Shown piece by piece: positions 38,672 to 49,100 of a DNA stretch of 64,000 nucleotides (its first letter is position 1; every line of letters starts with the position of its first letter). Both the position numbers and the translations under genes were made by a program. Below the pieces are notes generated by a model that saw only the letters and a list, made by a program, of their open reading frames with translations, was not told where the DNA came from and ran no database searches. The stretch is from Rhabditoides inermis. Lineage: Eukaryota; Nematoda; Chromadorea; Rhabditida; Rhabditidae. The stretch is taken from NCBI GenBank assembly GCA_963966185.1, contig CAWZYM010000367.1:811501-875500 (forward strand), read 5' to 3'.

Positions 38672-39656
38672 TCATAGCCCGACAAACGACGGGGTCGGCT
38701 TGACGTAGCTGGCAAGCGTACCCTGGGCCTTCCAGCGACCGTGCTCCATGATCTGCTGAATGGAAGCTCCGGTAGCCGCCCTGCACGAGGCTCCTCCTGA
38801 CCTGAGTCCGTGAGGGCGGAGATCTCCGCAGTCCGCCGATGCCTTCGCCAAATCCTTCCTTATGAGGTCGGTGGACGCCTTCCGCCCAGTCACCGTCTTC
38901 AACACGCGGTCCGAGCTTGAGTAGAATCGCTCGAACAGGAGACGGCGGGGGTCGGAGGGACCGCCGATCTCGACGAAGGTCGTAGCACCCTGGGCGTATT
39001 GGTCGGTCTTGGAGGACCGCACGACGACTCGCAAGATGTCGCCCTCCAACGTCACATCATCTACAACGGATTGACGGTAAGGCTCTTATGACTCCTAACT
39101 CACCCCATCGCAACTCCGTGATCTCCGACACTCTTAGCAAGCCGTAAAAACCGAAGAGGGCGGTAAGTGCAGCCCGGCTCTCGCCCAGTGATGCCGGATT
39201 CGCTAGTCCCTTTGCGATGACCGAATCCACCTCAGCCCGAGTAGCGGGCCGGCTGTGGATGGCAGGCGGGCGGGCTCTAGCGGCAGCCTCCCTTAGTGCC
39301 TGGAGCACCGGCGACAGCACCTGGTCCTGAACACCGAGGTACTCGAGTCTGCATCACTGGCATACCTGATGGCCCACAAAAAAATTGTAGGCAGCGCAGA
39401 GCGTGCTGACCGAGGCCAAGCCCGTGCCAGCGGCGAACTTGCGGGCGATGCAGATAACGAGGGCCTTGAAGTCGTCAGGTGCAAGACCGTCTTCTGCCGC
39501 ACACTTCGCCAGGGAGCGGAATGCGTTGTGGTAGGCAAGCACCGTACTGGGGGCCCGCCTCTCCCATAGTGCCCGCACCACGGCGTCTCTCACTCCGGAC
39601 CCGACCGGCAACGCCTTCAGCGCCTCCGCCAAGGGACCAGCTGAAAAACGAACCAT
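38672..39656 (-). CDS. Tyrosine recombinase of PAT/DIRS-like element (three exons)
   Basis: Exons are 39656-39366, 39326-39104 and 39060-38672, giving 300 codons plus a stop with no internal stop once two GT-AG introns are removed. The N-terminal half (residues 1-97) looks like a SAM-like core-binding domain (STVLAYHNAFRSLAKCA). The catalytic residues of the family are all visible: Arg162 in LLRVSE, Lys189 in SSKTDQ, His255 and Arg258 in PHGLR, His278 in EHGRW, and Tyr290 in ASYVKP. The ATG at 39656 was chosen because it begins the conserved region and lies just outside B1; the frame is open further upstream through B1 without a supporting ATG. The enzyme would integrate a circular DNA copy of the element by site-specific recombination. 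The internal repeat directly upstream may carry its own promoter. Confidence 0.9.
39061..39103 (-). other. Intron 2 of the recombinase gene (43 bp)
   Basis: On the minus strand it begins GTGAGTTAGG and ends CCGTTGTAG. Its length is not a multiple of three and it interrupts a codon after the first base (phase 1). Removing it joins the ITELRW motif to the beta-hairpin region DVTLEGDIL in frame. Confidence 0.85.
39327..39365 (-). other. Intron 1 of the recombinase gene (39 bp)
   Basis: On the minus strand it begins GTATGCCAG and ends GGTGTTCAG. Its length is a multiple of three but it contains an in-frame TGA, so it must be spliced (or is a lesion). The acceptor TTCAG fits the nematode-type consensus. 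Confidence 0.82.
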
Positions 39657-39719
39657 CGGGGTGGTGGGTGGGTGACGTTCTTCCCCAATTGGGCATTGCT
39701 GTGGGTGGGAGGGCGAGGA

Positions 39720-39860
39720 AAACAGCAATGTCCCAGAATGACTTGAACGCGCCGCGTCCCAAACCATTTCACAGTCGCGCGTCGCGGTTGCACTTTGGGG
39801 CTCCGCCCCCTCAGCCGGCTCGCCACACGAGTATCGGTGTGTGCGGGGAAATCGCACATT
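39720..39860. repeat. Split direct repeat B1 (internal)
   Basis: 141 bases from AAACAGCAATGTCCC to CGCACATT match 42856-42996. It abuts and shares ATT with A2, so the B1-A2 junction equals the sequence formed when the element's two ends are joined in a circle. Confidence 0.95.
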
Positions 39861-39937
39861 ATAACTCCACTACGCTACGTTATAACGCTGATTTACCCTC
39901 CGCACACCGATAAATCAACAAAAAGGGGGAGGGACCA
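39858..39937. repeat. Split direct repeat A2 (internal)
   Basis: This 80-bp copy of A1 begins at the shared ATT. On the minus strand it lies 14 bases downstream of the RT-RNase H stop codon (39952-39954) and upstream of the recombinase gene, separating two transcription or translation blocks. Confidence 0.95.
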
Positions 39938-39951
39938 GAGCAGCAAAGTAG

Positions 39952-42186
39952 TCAGCAGGAGCAATCGAAGTTGAGAAAGGCGAAAGGGAAGTGAATGCGC
40001 TCTGATTTGAACTTTTCGTTGCCGCGAGGTGCTGGGGTGAGAATGCGCGCGCCCGGCCCGTACACTAGCGCGTCCTTCACGAAAGGTGCCCACGCGTCTC
40101 CGTTCTTTACCAGCGGGTAGAACGGTGCACTAGGCCAAAGAGGCAACGCAAGGGTACCTACTGCTTTCCTGTCCATAACCTCAGCTATCACCCGCGGAAG
40201 CATCCGAGGGGGAGGGCACAGCCACACTCTCCCCTCCCAAGCCTCGTCGTACCTGAAACAGTCCACTCCCGCGGACCGGGTTTCGGGTCTTCTAGTGTAG
40301 AAGCGGGGGAGCTTGGCGGAACTGGCGGAGCTGAATAAGTCGGCGGCGTGTTCGCCGAAGCGAGCGGAGACGAGTCTGAAGACACTTGGTAGAATACCCC
40401 AGTCGTCCGCTTCCGTCACCCTACTTTCCGCATCCGCTTCCCCGTTCAGTTCCCTTGGAATCCACCTGCACTCTACCGCAAACCCCTTACTATTCGCCAG
40501 GCTCCAGAATCGCTCAGTCAGGTCGTGCAGCGCTGACGACATACTACCTCTCGCAATGATTATTGACGCAGACGTGCTGTCAGTGTTGAACTCGATCTTG
40601 CGGTCGCGCCACTCGTCACCGAAACACTCGACAGCAAACAGAATACCCAACACTTCACGCGCTGCACTAGATGACCGTGCCTCGTCGTCCGTGAAATCGC
40701 GAGAAGCAGCAGTTTTCTTGCCACCTTCAAGCATCACAACTCCTACACCTGTAGCTGACGCGTCAGAAAACACCCTAATATCGCAAGCTCGACTTTCGGT
40801 GAAGGGCCGGCTTGCTCCCTCGCATAAGCGTTTGCACCACCAGTCCACTTCCCTCCAATGCATTTCAGACAGAGTGACCCGCTTACCTAGAGCAGGTTTA
40901 GATGCTCGCGCTCCTGTGCCGTCCTCTCCGAGCTCGTCGCCGCTCGCCCAGGCCCACCTCCACTGCCCGTTCACCACCGCCAGCTGCAGCAGCCTTCTCG
41001 CGAACCGAAGACCCTCTGGAACACAGAGTGTGAGTGAGCACATTGTCCCAAGAGCACTTAACAAGTCTCTCAATGTCACTTCCGGGCTCTTCAGCCTGTC
41101 CAGCCTTTCCAACGCTCTATACCTGCGTGGCTGTGAGGGTGCGGCGGCTCCCTTGAGTAAGTCAAACTCAAACCCTAGCCAGGTGAAAGTCACGTCCGGC
41201 ACCCACTGACACTTCTCATCGGCTGTGCACATCCCAGCTGCGGCTAGATCTTCCCTTACCATAGACACTGCTTTCCTCGCCTCTTCCTCCGATTTACCTA
41301 AGACCACGCCATCGTCCAGGTACATGAACACCATAATTCCTCGCGCGCGCCAACTGGTAACAAGCGGCCGAACAAACTTAGTGAACACAAACGGCGCTGC
41401 TGACATACCAAACGGAAGAGCAGCGAAAGCAAGAAACCTAGGCTGGCCGTCTTCGTCCTTTCCCCACTCAAAAGCCAACCAAGGTACATCCTCCTTGTGA
41501 ATTCCGACGTGATGATATCCGCTGCGCAGATCGAAAGTCGCGCCGTGAGTAAACTGGGTCAAGAGGGGCCACAGCGTCTGCGCATCTTCATACTTGAATT
41601 TCGTCGCGAGGCAGTGTTTGTTGAGCTCACTCAGATCCAAAATCAGCCGCTTTTTGCCTGCGCTACTAACGACGACAGACAATGGAGAAATGAACTTGGG
41701 TTTCTCGCAGACAACTACCACTCCTTCTCGCACATACTGAGCAACAGTGGAGCTGACAAACTCGTGGTGCATGTTGGCTGAAAACCTGTTAGGTTGTATA
41801 CACTTGGGTTCCTGGGTCGGAACGTCTACCCAGTTAACCCTGTACCCACTACGCACTACCGATAAGACAAACTCTGATGCACCCAACCCGCGCCAGAAAT
41901 CAATGTTTTTACGCACCGCGAGAAAGAGAGCCTTACCAGTTTTTGCAATCGCGCCGGTAATGCCCGGCTTGGCCGCACTTGTGGCACCTAGCGCTAGCTC
42001 CGGCAGAGTGAGCAGAGGACGACTGGCCAGCGTGGCTGCCTCCCCGTCCGTGGGAGGAGCCACCCTGCCGAAAGGGCTGGGAATATCGGGGTCGCTTGGC
42101 GGGCACCGGCTGGCTGGCCGACTGAAACAGCTGCGAAAACATGACCATCTGCATTGGGTCCATGGAGGATCCTCCGGCGAGAGCAC
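39952..42186 (-). CDS. Reverse transcriptase-RNase H of PAT/DIRS-like element
   Basis: A 744-codon open frame without lesions. The first 70 or so residues overlap the gag frame and are probably not all translated; a -1 or +1 frameshift from gag or a downstream start is likely. RT: LILDLSELNKH (about 181-191), motif A Asp219 in FDLRSGYHH, ALPFGMSAAPFVF (256-268), and the active site YLDD at 289-292. RNase H: Asp475 in FSDASATG, Glu511 in REVLGILFAVE, Asp536 in NTDSTSA, Asp585 in NGEADAESR. A C-terminal module with PRFYTRRPE and PLWPSAPFYPLV resembles the domain after RNase H in DIRS-order elements. It would copy element RNA into DNA. The stop is 14 bases before A2. Confidence 0.93.
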   Translation of the reverse strand: MLSPEDPPWTQCRWSCFRSCFSRPASRCPPSDPDIPSPFGRVAPPTDGEAATLASRPLLTLPELALGATSAAKPGITGAIAKTGKALFLAVRKNIDFWRGLGASEFVLSVVRSGYRVNWVDVPTQEPKCIQPNRFSANMHHEFVSSTVAQYVREGVVVVCEKPKFISPLSVVVSSAGKKRLILDLSELNKHCLATKFKYEDAQTLWPLLTQFTHGATFDLRSGYHHVGIHKEDVPWLAFEWGKDEDGQPRFLAFAALPFGMSAAPFVFTKFVRPLVTSWRARGIMVFMYLDDGVVLGKSEEEARKAVSMVREDLAAAGMCTADEKCQWVPDVTFTWLGFEFDLLKGAAAPSQPRRYRALERLDRLKSPEVTLRDLLSALGTMCSLTLCVPEGLRFARRLLQLAVVNGQWRWAWASGDELGEDGTGARASKPALGKRVTLSEMHWREVDWWCKRLCEGASRPFTESRACDIRVFSDASATGVGVVMLEGGKKTAASRDFTDDEARSSSAAREVLGILFAVECFGDEWRDRKIEFNTDSTSASIIIARGSMSSALHDLTERFWSLANSKGFAVECRWIPRELNGEADAESRVTEADDWGILPSVFRLVSARFGEHAADLFSSASSAKLPRFYTRRPETRSAGVDCFRYDEAWEGRVWLCPPPRMLPRVIAEVMDRKAVGTLALPLWPSAPFYPLVKNGDAWAPFVKDALVYGPGARILTPAPRGNEKFKSERIHFPFAFLNFDCSC

Positions 42187-42583
42187 GGACGCTCTCCATC
42201 TGGTCGGCCATCGTGAGCAGCGAGGGGTTGGTATCTGCCGCCTTCAGCACGTTGAGGCGGCTCTCAACCATGTTACCAATGTCCTTGAACTTCGTGGGGT
42301 CCTGGCTGCGGGCTCCTTCGTCAAGAGCCAACAACACCCTATGCAGAAAGGAGGCATGAGCCGCGAGATCCGCCGACGCGAACAACGGCAGGGGCGGACG
42401 CTGCTCCTGGGGCTGCAGGAGCGGTTGAATCATTGCCGCGAGCTGCGCAAGAGGCAACTGCGGCTGCGCCTGCGGGGCAGCTCCAGGCATGACCGGCGGC
42501 GCGGCGGCTCCGGGATTCGGCGGGGCTCCGGCATTCGCCACAGGAGCACCATTCGGATTGGGGTTAGGGGGCAGGGGGTTCAT
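41933..42583 (-). CDS. Gag-like protein with CCHC zinc knuckle (PAT/DIRS-like element)
   Basis: The ATG at 42583-42581 gives 216 residues; the open frame extends 11 codons further but without an ATG. The N-terminus is Pro/Ala/Asn-rich, the middle is helical in character (about residues 75-155), then a basic Ser/Gly/Arg-rich stretch leads to a zinc knuckle at residues 200-213, CHKCGQAGHYRRDC (CX2CX4HX4C), three residues before the stop. Such proteins package element RNA. The frame overlaps the RT frame by about 250 bases. The sequence just upstream on the minus strand ends in TTTATTTACAG, a good splice acceptor 5 bases before the ATG. Confidence 0.9.
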   Translation of the reverse strand: MNPLPPNPNPNGAPVANAGAPPNPGAAAPPVMPGAAPQAQPQLPLAQLAAMIQPLLQPQEQRPPLPLFASADLAAHASFLHRVLLALDEGARSQDPTKFKDIGNMVESRLNVLKAADTNPSLLTMADQMESVRALAGGSSMDPMQMVMFSQLFQSASQPVPAKRPRYSQPFRQGGSSHGRGGSHAGQSSSAHSAGASARCHKCGQAGHYRRDCKNW

Positions 42584-42855
42584 AAGTCCTGTAAATAAAA
42601 GAATAGTTATCACCAAAAAAAAACGCGAAAGACAGCAAGGACAGACAAAAAGAACCCAGAAATCGGCTTAATTCCAAAAATCACTCGAGTTCACAGTTCC
42701 TCGAGAGAAAGCACAAGTAAGGAAGAGGACCACTTCCTACTATCAAGCCAATATGAGAGTTGAATTATAGAAACGCAAATTATCAAACAACAAATGGAAA
42801 AAAAAGGCTATACAGAATTTCGAAACAGAAAAATCCTAAAATTCGGCGATTCGGG
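42584..42855 (-). other. 5' leader of the PAT/DIRS-like element, possible 5' UTR intron acceptor
   Basis: This AT-rich sequence lies between repeat B2 and gag. On the minus strand it ends in a pyrimidine-rich tract and TTTACAG (CAG at 42591-42589), a strong acceptor candidate; no single convincing donor was identified. No coding region was seen. Confidence 0.5.
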
Positions 42856-42996
42856 AAACAGCAATGTCCCAGAATGACTTGAACGCGCCGCGTCCCAAAC
42901 CATTTCACAGTCGCGCGTCGCGGTTGCACTTTGGGGCTCCGCCCCCTCAGCCGGCTCGCCACACGAGTATCGGTGTGTGCGGGGAAATCGCACATT
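42856..42996. repeat. Split direct repeat B2 (element right terminus)
   Basis: This 141-bp copy of B1 ends in CGCACATT, after which the satellite resumes as CACCACATCACAAG. The final ATT is shared by element and satellite. Confidence 0.95.
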
Positions 42997-45900
42997 CACC
43001 ACATCACAAGATGAGCGAAACTTTGATAATACCTCAAACTTGGGTAATTAAACCGATGCTGATTTGGTAGAATTCTGAATATGCCCCCGAGGCAACAAAA
43101 TAAAAACGGGTTTACGGCATTCAGGCCCATTAAGGTGACGTGTATGGTGTATTTTGTGATAGTGGTGTAAATAGCTATGTGTATGGGTGGTGTATATGGG
43201 GGCACTTGGTACTATAAGTTTCCATAAGAACTAGTTACGGCATGCTCGCATCACTTTCAAATATATATTGTGCTCCGCCAAAGGCAGAGCGTTCCAAAAT
43301 TTGATTCACCACATCACAAGATGAGCGAAACTTTGATAATACCTCAAACTTGGGTAATTTAACCGATGCTGATTTGGTAGAATTCTGAATATGCCCCCGA
43401 GGCAACAAAATAAAAACGGGTTTACGGCATTCAGGCCCATTAAGGTGACGTGTATGGTGTATTTTGTGATAGTGGTGTAAATAGCTATGTGTATGGGTGG
43501 TGTGTATGGGGGCACTTGGTACTATAAGTTTCCATAAGAACTAGTTACGGCATGCTCGCCTCACTTTCAAATAATTATTGTGCTCCGCCAAAGGCAGAGC
43601 GTTCCAAAATTTGATTCACCACATCACAAGATGAGCGAAACTTTGATAATACCTCAAACTTGGGTAATTAAACCGATGCTGATTTGGTAGAATTCTGAAT
43701 ATGCCCCCGAGGCAACAAAATAAAAACGGGTTTACGGCATTCAGGCCCATTAAGGTGACGTGTATGGTGTATTTTGTGATAGTTGTGTAAATAGCTATGT
43801 GTACGGGTGGTGTATGTTATGGGGGCACTTGGTACTATAAGGTTTCATAAGAACTAGTTACGGCATGCTCGCATCACTTTCAAATAAATATTGTGCTCCG
43901 CCAAAGGCAGAGCGTTCCAAAATTTGATTCACCACATCACAAGATGAGCGAAACTTTGATAATACCTCAAATTTGGGTAATTAAACCGATGCTGATGTGG
44001 TAGAATTCTGAATATGTCCCCGAGGCAACAAAATAAAAACGGGTTTACGGCATTCAGACCCATTAAGGTGACGTGTATGGTGTATTTTGTGATAGTCGTG
44101 TAAATAGCTATGTGTGCGGGTGGTGTATGTTATGGGGGCACTTGGTACTATAAGTTTCCATAAGAACTAGTTACGGCATGCTCGCATCACTTTCATATAT
44201 ATATACTGTGCTCCGCCAAAGGCAGAGCGTTCCAAAATTTGATTCACCACATCACAAGATGAGCGAAACTTTGATAATACCTCAAATTTGGGTAATTAAA
44301 CCGATGCTGATGTGGTAGAATTCTGAATATGTCCCCGAGGCAACAAAATAAAAACGGGTTTACGGCATTCAGGCCCATTAAGGTGACGTGTATGGTGTTT
44401 TTTTGTGATAGTGGTGTAAATAGCTATGTGTATGGGTGGTGTATATGGGGCACTTGGTACTATAAGTTTCCATAAGAACTAGTTACGGCATGCTCGCCTC
44501 ACTTTCAAATATATATTGTGCTCCGCCAAAGGCAGAGTGTTCCAAAATTTGATTCACCACATCACAAGATGAGCGAAACTTTGATAATACCTCAAACTTG
44601 GGTAATTAAACCGATGCTGATGTGGTAGAATTCTGAATATGCCCCCGAGGCAACAAAATAAAAACGGGTTTACGGTAATCAGGACCATTAAGGTGACGTG
44701 TACGGTGTATTTTGTGATAGTGGTGTAAATAGCTATGTGTACGGGTGGTGTATGTTATGGGGGCACTTGGTACTATAAGTTTCCATAAGAACTAGTTACG
44801 GCATATTCGCATCACTTTCAAATATATATTTTGCTCCGCCAAAGGCAGAGCGTTCCAAAATTTGATTCACCACATTACAAGATGAGCGAAACTTTGATAA
44901 TACCTCAAACTTGGGTAATTAAACCGATGCTGATGTGGTAGAATTCTGAATGTGCCCCCGAGGCAACAAAATAAAAACGGGTTTACAGCATTCAGGCCCA
45001 TTAAGGTGACGTGTATGGTGTATTTTGTGATAGTGGTGTAAATAGCTATGTGTACGGGTGGTGTATGTTATGGGGGCACTTGGTACTATAAGTTTCCATA
45101 AGAACTAGTTACCGCATATTCACATCACTTTCAAATATATATTTTGCTCCGCCAAAGGCAGAGCGTTCCAAAATTTGATTCACCACATTACAAGATGAGC
45201 GAAACTTTGATAATACCTCAAACTTGGGTAATTAAACCGATGCTGATGTGGTAGAATTCTGAATATGCCCCCGAGGCAACAAAATAAAAACGGGTTTACG
45301 GCATTCAGGCCCATTAAGGTGACGTGTATGGTGTATTTTGTGATAGTCGTGTAAATAGCTATGTGTGCGGGTGGTGTATGTTATGGGGGCACTTGGTACT
45401 ATAAGTTTCCATAAGAACTAGTTACGGCATGCTCGCATCACTTTCATATATATATATATATATTGTGCTCCGCCAAAGGCAGAGCGTTCCAAAATTTGAT
45501 TCACCACATCACAAGATGAGCGAAACTTTGATAATACCTCAAACTTGGGTAATTAAACCGATGCTGATTTGGTAGAATTCTGAATATGCCCCCGAGGCAA
45601 CAAAATAAAAACGGGTTTACGGCATTCAGGCCCATTAAGGTGACGTGTATGGTGTATTTTGTGATAGTGGTGTAAATAGCTATGTGTATGGGTGGTGTAT
45701 ATGGGGGCACTTGGTACTATAAGTTTCCATAAGAACTAGTTACGGCATGCTCGCATCACTTTCAAATATATATTGTGCTCCGCCAAAGGCAGAGCGTTTT
45801 CAAAATTTGATTCACCACATCACAAGATGAGCGAAACTTTGATAATACCTCAAACTTGGGTAATTTAACCGATGCTGATTTGGTAGAATTCTGAATATAA

Positions 45901-46156
45901 GTTTCCATGAGAACTAGTCACGGCATGCTCGCATCACTTTCAAATAAATATTGTGCTCCGCTAAAGGCAGAGCGTTCCAAAATTTGATTCACCACATCAC
46001 AAGATGAGCGAAACTTTGATAATACCTCAAATTTGGGTAATTAAACCGATGCTGATTTGGTAGAATTCTGAATATGCCCCCGAGGCAACAAAATAAAAAC
46101 GGGTTTACGGCATTCAGGCCCATTAAGGTGACGTGTATGGTGTATTTTGTGATAGT
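42994..46156 (+). repeat. ~311-bp satellite array, block 4 (about 10 monomers)
   Basis: The array resumes mid-monomer after the PAT-like element. A (TA)n tract in one monomer is expanded near 45447-45462. At 45898 a monomer is cut: GAATAT is joined directly to AAGTTTCCATGAG, skipping about half a monomer, an internal deletion about 260 bases before LINE copy 3. Confidence 0.95.
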
Positions 46157-49100
46157 AATTGGTAATTGATTTTGTTGAAGTAATCAGGGACTGCCCGTAT
46201 TCTACTACAACCTGCCGTCGTCAGTAGAGTTACAGCTACGTCGACCCGCAATTCCGCAGCAAGTCGCGGTTGACGACGAAGCGTGCTGCCCTCGAGCCTG
46301 TGTTGCCGATGTTCTCTGTCTCACCGCCGATGATGACGACATCTGCTGTCCCGCCGCCGAATCGCCCCGGCCGCCCACCCGCCTCACTCGTTGCACGAAG
46401 CCGTTCTCCCTCCCCTGTGAGTCACAATCGTATGGTGGTGCTTCGTGGCCTCCGTGAGCCCACGGGGTGCCAACCTTATTACGCGTATATGCAAGACGAG
46501 CAGTCCGTGATTAATTTGATCAACCAGATTAATGCGGACGGCCCTGTGAAGGAGTGCTTTCGCATGGGCCACAAGGGGGGTAAAGGTCCGCGCAGCCTGA
46601 AGCTAATTTTCACGAACAGCCACACGGCCAAGCACTTTGTCGCGCAGTTCAATCACCACAAGCGCATGTTTCCCTCGCATTTTGGTGATATGTCGGCGAG
46701 GATGGGCTACAACCCGTCCGAGCTGGCAGCGCACAACAACATGCTAGGCGAGCGTACCAAGGCTTGGAAGCAGCGGGGGGGTTGCGCACAGCAGCCCCTC
46801 CGCTCCCCAGGCCAAGGGGCGCGATGACCCGGAACCAATGTTTATTTCCCCGTCCTTCTCTACCCTCCCGGAGGAGCAGGTGGTGAAGCCCGCGTATGAC
46901 TCGGGCGGCGGTAAGACGGCCTCCATTGTTGTTCCGATGGAGGTCACCTCTTCTGCCGTTGTGGAGACGCACGCGGTCCTCAACCCCACCACTCCGGTGG
47001 CTGGGGCGCAGCTGGATGCGGCCGCCACTCCTAGGATGAGTAAGAGCCAGAGGAAGAAGGAGAAGGAACGGGCCAAAAAGCGCCTCGCTGAGTCGGCCCA
47101 GCAGCCTCCTTCAATGCCGAAGCAGCTGCGGTCCCGTAGCGGGAACCGCACGACCTCTATTCCCATTCCCACTACCATTGAACAGACACTTCCTCCCGCT
47201 CTCGATTCTAGGCTGACTGCAACTCCCGCGCGATCGCCTGCGACGGTCGGACAGCAGCAGACGTGCCCCCCGACCTCTTCCTGCCCCCCTCGGACGTTGG
47301 CAGCGGAGGCGCCCGCGTGAAGTTCTATCTAGCGAATTGCCGCTCTCTCACTAAGAAATTGAACGAATTACACTCTCTTCTATATAGCATTGAGCATGAC
47401 ATTGTTGCTTTTTGCGAATCCTGGCTCTCGCCAAATTTTCCTAATGGTCTCCTTGATCCCCGCGGTGCTTATCATATTGTTCGACGAGATCGGCCCTCAC
47501 GGGCCGGTGGAGTCATCATTTTCATCCAAAAGAATATTGCCATTCTTGAGATTCCATTATCCAATGATTCTGAATGTGTTTGTATTGACATTCTCACACC
47601 CATTGTATATCGTGTATTTCTGTTGTACCGGCCACCTTCCACCCCTGCCGAGCCCACTCGCTCAATTCTATCTGATCTCTCCTCTCTCATATCTGCCTCT
47701 GCTATGCCTGTAGTTGTTCTGGGTGATCTTAACTTTCAATTGTACCCGGGTCAGACCGCGGGTAGCGGACTGGTAAGTGATTTCTTTGAGTTCTGTAACA
47801 ACGCTGGCTTGTACAATCTTGTACAACAGCCAACGCGCGGAAAGTACGTTCTTGATGTCGCCCTCGTCGATTCCCCACCAGCGTTTTCGGAAGTCGAGGT
47901 GGTCCGCCCATTCTCCTCCTCTGACCACGCCGCCGTCACTTTCTCCCTTCTCTCCGACGTAGCTGCTTCCGACGAGACCCAAAAAGACTTCTCGCGCGAC
48001 TTCACGAAGGCCGACTATTCCAAACTGGACTTCATTCTAGCTAATTATGATTGGAGTTGTGTGTTTTCCGATACTTCTTGCATCGATACTGTTTATAATA
48101 AATTTATATCTGTTTTGAATGATATAATTCAGACTCATGTTCCTCTCAAGCGACGACCGACTGACAGACCCGCGCCCGCTCATCTCCTGCGAGCCCGTCG
48201 GCGAGTAGACGAGGCGTGGGAGGCGCGCGAGCTGACCTCCGACGGCTCCGCTCGCTTTGTCGCCGCCAGGAGAGACTATACCAGCAGGTGCGCCAAGTTT
48301 GCCGCTTACACCGAACGCAAAATTATCGACTCGCGCGATTCGCGCAGGTTCTTTGGCTACATCAATCGTAGACTGAACAACAACTCGCGCGGCATCAGTG
48401 CTCTCACTATGCCTGATGGCACGCGCACCTCCGACCCCGCAATCATCTCGCGCTCACTTGCCTCTTACTTTGCAAGCGTCTATAACAAGCCAAACAACAA
48501 CCCTCTTCCTCCGCTAACAGCTGCTGACGCCCCACCCTTGTCTGATTTCCTTTTGGACGGATATGCGGTGTTCCAGGCGATTGGCAAACTGAAGAGCAAG
48601 CTTTCGCTCACGCCCGAACGCATTCCTGCCTACTTTATCAAAAAACTAGCTTTGTCGTTGTCTGAACCTCTTGCGCGCTTGTTCAACCTGTCGCTCATCT
48701 CTGGATCTGTGCCAGAAATGTGGCGCGTTGCTCTCGTATTGCCGCTGCACAAGAAGGGTCGGAGGGACGTTGTTGAAAATCACCGACCAATCTCACTAGT
48801 CTCTTCATTTTGCAAGATCCTTGAAATTATTATCAAGGACAAAATTCTCTCCCACCTTTTGCTCTCCGGTTTGATATACCCGCGTCAATTCGGGTTTCTA
48901 CCGTCCAAATCAACTGTCGCACAACTTTTGTTGTGCGTTTCGAAATGGCTCGATGGTTTGTCGAAGGCTTTCAAACTGACGTTGTTTATATTGATTTTTG
49001 CAAGGCTTTTGACAAGGTGTCTCACCGTCTTCTTTTGCACAAACTCTCCGGTTACGGTATCGGAAACGGTCTAATCAATTGGCTCGGCAGCTATCTCTCT

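Larger units (their letters stand above)
38191..42993 (-). mobile_element. PAT/DIRS-like tyrosine-recombinase retrotransposon with split direct repeats
   Basis: On the minus strand the order is gag, RT-RNase H, internal repeat junction, tyrosine recombinase. Termini and interior carry split direct repeats: A1 (38188-38267), B1 (39720-39860) fused to A2 (39858-39937), and B2 (42856-42996). The element interrupts a satellite monomer reading GATTCACCAC elsewhere. The left end is GATT then element, the right end is element then ATTCACC, and the internal B1-A2 junction contains the same ATT, as expected if a circular intermediate recombined at ATT without target duplication. All three coding regions look intact, making this potentially a young insertion. 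PAT-like, Ngaro-like or another DIRS-order family are the alternatives. Confidence 0.93.

Noticed and set aside
40313..41209. 298-codon plus-strand frame inside the PAT-like element
   Set aside because: It is antisense to the RT-RNase H gene, whose motifs are all on the minus strand; Ser/Pro-rich shadow composition.
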